Assembly (NCBI GenBank): GCA_024697065.1
Contig: JAILGE010000024.1
Coordinates: 1 to 57,977 of the forward strand
Direction: 5' to 3'
Length of the DNA stretch: 57,977 nt
From: Lachnospiraceae bacterium
GTDB lineage: Bacteria; Bacillota; Clostridia; Lachnospirales; Lachnospiraceae
The notes under the pieces are model-generated. The model was not told the origin of the DNA, made no database searches, and was given only the letters and a program-made list of their open reading frames with translations. Of the stretch, positions 53,787 through 57,977 are shown piece after piece. Position numbers and translations under genes: made by a program. Within the stretch, counting starts at the first letter, position 1; every line of letters starts with the position of its first letter.

Positions 53787-55226
53787 ATGGCTGAAAATAC
53801 AGTAAAGAAGCCGGTTCAGATCACTGAGACCGTGCTCCGTGACGCTCATCAGTCCCTGATCGCTACAAGAATGCCGACGGAGATCATGCTTCCAATCCTC
53901 GACAAGATCGATAAAGTCGGATACCACTCTGTAGAGTGCTGGGGCGGTGCTACATTCGATGCATCACTCAGATTCCTTAAGGAAGATCCGTGGGAGAGAC
54001 TTCGTAAGATCCGTGACGGCCTTAAGAATACAAAGACTCAGATGCTTTTCAGAGGCCAGAATATCTTAGGATATCGTCCTTACGCTGATGACGTTGTATA
54101 TAAGTTCGTTGAGAAGTCAATTGCCAACGGTATCGATATCATCCGTATCTTCGATTGCTTAAATGATATCCGTAACCTTCAGGCAGCTGTAGATGCTACA
54201 AACAAGTTTAAGAAGATCGAGGGCAGAGGAGAGGCACAGGTTGCTCTTTCTTACACACTTGGTGATGCTTATACACTTGAGTATTGGGCAGATATGGCCA
54301 AGAAGATCGAAGAGATGGGTGCTGACTCCATCTGTATCAAGGATATGGCAGGTCTCCTTGTTCCTTATAAGGCTGCAGAGCTTATCAAGACCATGAAGGA
54401 GAATACAAAGCTTCCTATCCAGCTTCATACACATTACACATCAGGTGTTGCTTCAATGACATACCTTAAGGCTGTTGAAGCGGGCGTTGATGTCATTGAT
54501 TGCGCTATCAGCCCCTTCGCTATGGGTACCAGCCAGCCTGCAACAGAGGTTATGGTTGAGACATTTAAGGGCACACCGTATGATACCGGATATGATCAGT
54601 CTATCCTTGCAGATATCGCCAACCACTTCGCGCCTTACCGTGAGGAGTGCCTGAAGAGCGGCCTTATGAGCACCAAGGTTCTTGGTGTTAACATCAAGAC
54701 ACTTCTTTATCAGGTACCCGGCGGAATGCTTTCCAACATGGTTAGCCAGCTCAAGGAACAGCATGCTGAAGACAAATTCCAGGAAGTGCTTGAAGAGATA
54801 CCCAGAGTTCGTAAGGACTGCGGTGAGCCGCCTCTTGTTACTCCTTCTTCACAGATCGTCGGAACACAGGCTATCTTCAATGTTCTTATGGGTGAGCGTT
54901 ACAAGATGGCTACCGGTGAGTTCAAGGATCTCCTCCGCGGTAACTACGGTCAGACCGTTAAGCCTATGAACCAGGAAGTTATCGATAAGGTCATTCCCGG
55001 TGAGAAGCGTTCCACCGCAAGAAGCGCAGAGGCTACCGGTCACACCGAGCCCGAACTTGCTACTCTTGAGGCCGAGATGAAGGAGTGGAAGAAGCAGGAT
55101 GAGGACGTACTTTCCTATGCATTGTTCCCTCAGGTTGCAACTGACTTCTTCAAATATCGTCAGGCTCAGGAAACAGGCGTAGATGTAAATCTTGCCGACA
55201 AGGATAACAAAGCATATCCTGTTTGA
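53787..55226 (+). CDS. oadA: Oxaloacetate decarboxylase alpha / pyruvate carboxylase B-type carboxyltransferase
   Basis: The 479-residue TIM-barrel protein has TETVLRDAHQSLIATRM (metal-binding Asp), ECWGGATFDASLRFL, MLFRGQNILGYRPYADDVV, ICIKDMAGLL (Lys) and the metal-binding HTHYTSG. It transfers carboxyl between biotin and oxaloacetate/pyruvate. The C-terminal biotin domain is missing and is supplied by the carrier at 52132. It is the last gene of the operon; a strong terminator follows. Confidence 0.93.
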   Translation: MAENTVKKPVQITETVLRDAHQSLIATRMPTEIMLPILDKIDKVGYHSVECWGGATFDASLRFLKEDPWERLRKIRDGLKNTKTQMLFRGQNILGYRPYADDVVYKFVEKSIANGIDIIRIFDCLNDIRNLQAAVDATNKFKKIEGRGEAQVALSYTLGDAYTLEYWADMAKKIEEMGADSICIKDMAGLLVPYKAAELIKTMKENTKLPIQLHTHYTSGVASMTYLKAVEAGVDVIDCAISPFAMGTSQPATEVMVETFKGTPYDTGYDQSILADIANHFAPYREECLKSGLMSTKVLGVNIKTLLYQVPGGMLSNMVSQLKEQHAEDKFQEVLEEIPRVRKDCGEPPLVTPSSQIVGTQAIFNVLMGERYKMATGEFKDLLRGNYGQTVKPMNQEVIDKVIPGEKRSTARSAEATGHTEPELATLEAEMKEWKKQDEDVLSYALFPQVATDFFKYRQAQETGVDVNLADKDNKAYPV

Positions 55227-55239
55227 TGATCAGATATCA

Positions 55240-55275
55240 ATCCTCGGGCCGTAAAGGCCCGGGGATTATTTTTTC
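55240..55275 (+). terminator. Rho-independent terminator of the decarboxylase operon
   Basis: AATCCTCGGGCC (55240-55251) pairs with GGCCCGGGGATT (55257-55268) around GTAAA with one G-T pair, followed by ATTTTTT. Confidence 0.95.
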
Positions 55276-55282
55276 TGTTTAA

Positions 55283-57763
55283 ATGAATATGAAAAGTAAA
55301 GAGAAGATAAGCCGTCCAACCATATATATATTTTCATTCCTGATCCCCGTTATAATTGCGGGTCTGGCATATTTTACCGTATATATCTATCCGGGAAGCG
55401 TTAATACCCTGATCATCTATGACATGAAAGGGGAACTTCTTCCCACATACGGATACTTATCTGATCCGGGACCCGGATTTGATTCTCTTTTTCATATTAT
55501 GTCGGGTGCGCTCGGCGGAGGTTTTCTTGGCAGGATAGCACACGACCTTTCCATATTTGATATTGTCTATAACTTCGTACCGCGTACATCGCTTCCTGAT
55601 GCGATCTATTATGTCACTCTGCTGAAATTAGGTTTATGCGGTCTTTGTATGTCTGTTTTTCTTGCCTCAAGACACGGCAAGGAAACGAACGGCATATTCA
55701 TAATCTTTTTATCTGCCTGCTATTCACTCATGTCATATAATTTCATATACGCTTTATGGCCTCTGTGGATGGATCTGGTAATGCTTCTTCCCCTGCTTGC
55801 TCTTTCGGTTGAAAGTATTATCGCAGGCAAAAAGAATGCATGGTTTATCGTCTTTTTATCTCTTGGCATGATAAGTGATTATCACATCACATACATGACG
55901 ATCATTGCACTTACCATTTATTTCTTTTTCAGAATGGTTGAAGAAGGGTTGAGCTTTTCGGAATGTAAAAGCCGGACCTTTACATATACAGTTCATGGCA
56001 TCATCAGTGCGGGAATATCATCATTTATTCTCTTTCCCATCGTCAGTGATCTGATGCTCGGAAAAATGAGCGTTTCTGCCGATGATTCGACGCTCCTTTT
56101 CATCAAGAATACCCCTCTCGATATCTTAAAGAGCTTTATACCCGGAAGTTATTCCACACTCCACAGCAATGCGTCTCCCAATATATTCTGCGGATCGGTT
56201 GTTCTCATACTTGCGATTCTTTGGTTTGTTGCGGGGAAAAAGGAGATCAGGGCAAGAATAGCCGGTGCGGCTGTTCTTCTTATATATTTTGTTTCATTCA
56301 TTTTCGGACCTCTTGACAGGGTATGGCACGGATTCAGGGATCCTGCAGGATTCTCTGTAAGGTACTCTTTTACCTTTGTTTTCTTTATGATCTGTTTTGC
56401 GGTAAGAGGATACAAAAAGCTTCAGGGTTTTGATCTTAAGCTTTCAAACAGCCTTCGAAAATTCGTGTCGGTACTTCTTGTTCTTTTTACCGCTGCCGAG
56501 CTGTTTTTCAACGGTTCATATACACTCGCAAGACTTGCTGTTGATATCGGCTACACAAACAGAAATGAATATTACAGATTTAACGAATTTATGACCGACC
56601 TGATCGGCAAGGCCGATCTTGATTCGGACGGAGAGTATTACAGACTGTATAAGAATTTTAATTTCACGTTTTTTGACGGTGCGTTATACGGGTATGACGG
56701 ACTTCTTATACTTGATTCCAGTCTGAATCCCGCAGTTGTGTCTTTCCTGACGGATATCGGAATAGGTGCATCCGAACGCATTACGGATGAATGCGGTATC
56801 ACGCCTCCCACTGCTTCACTTTTTGATTTCAGGTATTTTATTTCTAAAACAGCGGATTCGAATTATTATGAAAAGATAGGTGAGTTCAATTATCATCATC
56901 TGTACAGAAATGAATATGCATTGCCGCTGATCTTCGGAACAGACCTTGATCAGGGTGAAAGTCTCCGGGATTTTTCGGATGATCCTTTTGAGAACGTTAA
57001 TACCGTCTATTCCGACTTTCTCGGAGAGAGTGCGGAAGTGTTTGTAAAACAGGATTGTAAGTTTTCTGATCCTTTGCCCGAAAATTATCATTCGGAATAT
57101 ACAGCCGGTGCGACGTACATTACCTTTACTCCCGATAAGGACGGTCTGTTCTGGATGCATTCCGGATTCGTCAAAACGGATGACGGACTGTGGGGCGGTG
57201 TTGACGAATACGGATTTACCCTCGTTCCCATCTATGCGGATCTTTGTCTTAACGGTGAGAAGATCGGTACATTCAGAAATGCCAATTACAGTTATTGCAA
57301 CGAGATAGGAATGCTGAGTGAAGGAGAAGAAGTAAAGGTTTCCCTGGATACTTCATATTCCGAACTCGGAAATACATATATATACAGATATGACGAAGAG
57401 GCGCTCGGCAGCGCGTCCGAAGCATTGAACGCTAAGGGATTTGACATCACTTATATAGGCGATAAAGGAATTACCGCAGAAGGTAATATGGATGAAGCCG
57501 GTTATGTTTTTCTGAGTCTTCCTTACAATCCCGGTTATAAGATCTATGTTGACGGCAAAAAAACGGATTACACTTCATACAGGGATACATTTTTGCTTAT
57601 CGGCATGGATTCCGGAATGCACACGATAGAGGTGAAATTCATCCCCCGAGGTCTGATTTCGGGCATTTTTACCTCGGCTGTTTTCCTGATCATATTGCTC
57701 CTGTATATGGGCATTTTCCGTAAAAAGAAAAATTTCAAAAAAAAACTTGTTAAACATCCGTGA
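55283..57763 (+). CDS. YfhO-family membrane protein
   Basis: The 826-residue protein has a dozen or so membrane segments in residues 10-410 and a large extracellular part, ending with one more helix (about 795-815) and a Lys-rich tail. The N-terminal IIYDMKGELLPTYGYL, DIVYNFVPRTSLPDAIYYV and LWPLWMDLVMLLPL regions match YfhO, a GT-C-like family; B. subtilis YfhO is linked to lipoteichoic acid glycosylation. The start has a poor ribosome binding site and lies just after the terminator; ATG 55289 is an alternative. Confidence 0.88.
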   Translation: MNMKSKEKISRPTIYIFSFLIPVIIAGLAYFTVYIYPGSVNTLIIYDMKGELLPTYGYLSDPGPGFDSLFHIMSGALGGGFLGRIAHDLSIFDIVYNFVPRTSLPDAIYYVTLLKLGLCGLCMSVFLASRHGKETNGIFIIFLSACYSLMSYNFIYALWPLWMDLVMLLPLLALSVESIIAGKKNAWFIVFLSLGMISDYHITYMTIIALTIYFFFRMVEEGLSFSECKSRTFTYTVHGIISAGISSFILFPIVSDLMLGKMSVSADDSTLLFIKNTPLDILKSFIPGSYSTLHSNASPNIFCGSVVLILAILWFVAGKKEIRARIAGAAVLLIYFVSFIFGPLDRVWHGFRDPAGFSVRYSFTFVFFMICFAVRGYKKLQGFDLKLSNSLRKFVSVLLVLFTAAELFFNGSYTLARLAVDIGYTNRNEYYRFNEFMTDLIGKADLDSDGEYYRLYKNFNFTFFDGALYGYDGLLILDSSLNPAVVSFLTDIGIGASERITDECGITPPTASLFDFRYFISKTADSNYYEKIGEFNYHHLYRNEYALPLIFGTDLDQGESLRDFSDDPFENVNTVYSDFLGESAEVFVKQDCKFSDPLPENYHSEYTAGATYITFTPDKDGLFWMHSGFVKTDDGLWGGVDEYGFTLVPIYADLCLNGEKIGTFRNANYSYCNEIGMLSEGEEVKVSLDTSYSELGNTYIYRYDEEALGSASEALNAKGFDITYIGDKGITAEGNMDEAGYVFLSLPYNPGYKIYVDGKKTDYTSYRDTFLLIGMDSGMHTIEVKFIPRGLISGIFTSAVFLIILLLYMGIFRKKKNFKKKLVKHP

Positions 57764-57767
57764 AACC

Positions 57768-57796
57768 TTGACTTGATGGGATTTAATAGTTAAAAT
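57768..57796 (+). promoter_or_regulatory. Promoter of the terminal TetR-type gene
   Basis: TTGACT (57768-57773) and TAAAAT (57791-57796) are separated by 17 bases and lie about 75 bases before the ATG at 57872. Confidence 0.6.
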
Positions 57797-57871
57797 AACA
57801 AACGTCTCTTTTCTGAGATAAAATGTCTTTTCAAATAAAATCTATCAATCAAAAGTTAGGAAAGAATCTGC

Positions 57872-57977
57872 ATGGCACGTAAAGAAAGCATTACCATCGA
57901 CCACATACTCAGTACCGCATTCGAAATGACCAGAACAGAGGGCGCTGATTCCATTACTGCGCGTCACGTTGCAGAGA
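57872..57977 (+). CDS. TetR-family regulator, N-terminal fragment at window edge
   Basis: Thirty-five codons are visible: ITIDHILSTAFEMTRTEGAD then SITARHVAE, the first helices of a TetR DNA-binding domain (residues about 8-35). TTAGGAAAG lies upstream of the ATG. The frame stays open to the window end, so the rest lies outside. Confidence 0.75.
   Translation, partial: MARKESITIDHILSTAFEMTRTEGADSITARHVAE

Overview
This window looks like a chromosomal segment of a Firmicute of class Clostridia, most probably a Lachnospiraceae member. The signs are moderate G+C, AGGAGG-type ribosome binding sites, TTGACA/TATAAT-type promoters, many lipoproteins and small membrane proteins, ScpA/ScpB, a sodium-pumping biotin-dependent decarboxylase cluster and a GH11 xylanase. 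The xylanase suggests a fibre-degrading gut or rumen organism of the Butyrivibrio type; that is an inference from gene content only. No rRNA, CRISPR array, prophage or intact transposon was found.

Positions 1-7700 are an accessory and partly decayed zone. They hold the start of an AraC-type regulator, a phosphodiesterase, a REP-like hairpin, VanZ-like, methyltransferase, GNAT, GH25 lysozyme, TetR/flavoprotein and HXXEE-domain genes. Between them lie fragments: a GNAT gene with in-frame stops, a hypothetical gene split by a frameshift in a G run, an acidic fragment and a possible rfbC tail.

Positions 7716-13855 carry nucleotide and DNA metabolism genes: a HAD-cytidine deaminase fusion, a membrane-anchored MutS-like ATPase, rnhA and dut. 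They are followed by an unusual two-gene unit: a Gly-Ser-Tyr repeat protein translationally coupled to a glycosyltransferase-like protein. Positions 13923-24965 hold gltX, two lipoproteins (one a GH11 xylanase) around a Nudix hydrolase, a UvrD-type helicase, trpS, citrate synthase and a beta-propeller lactonase. Positions 24998-35387 hold aroC and, on the other strand, a thioesterase, tgt, yajC, leuB, ilvD, ilvB, serC and serA (branched-chain and serine biosynthesis).

About 0.7 kb of non-coding repeats (82-bp tandem units inside a 340-bp duplication) follows the serA terminator. Then come a DUF1015 gene, a full-length glycogen branching enzyme homologue that has lost nearly all its catalytic residues, mscS, a tRNA-Thr(CGU), an iron-type alcohol dehydrogenase, alaS behind a perfect consensus promoter, rpsU, a phosphoesterase, and scpA-scpB (ScpB with a long acidic repeat extension). 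Positions 49827-55226 are a five-gene biotin-dependent carboxyltransferase/Na+ pump operon with two different carboxyltransferases. A YfhO-type membrane protein and the start of a TetR regulator close the window.

The best candidates for something undescribed are the Gly-Ser-Tyr repeat/glycosyltransferase pair, the catalytically dead GlgB paralogue and the structured repeat block after serA.
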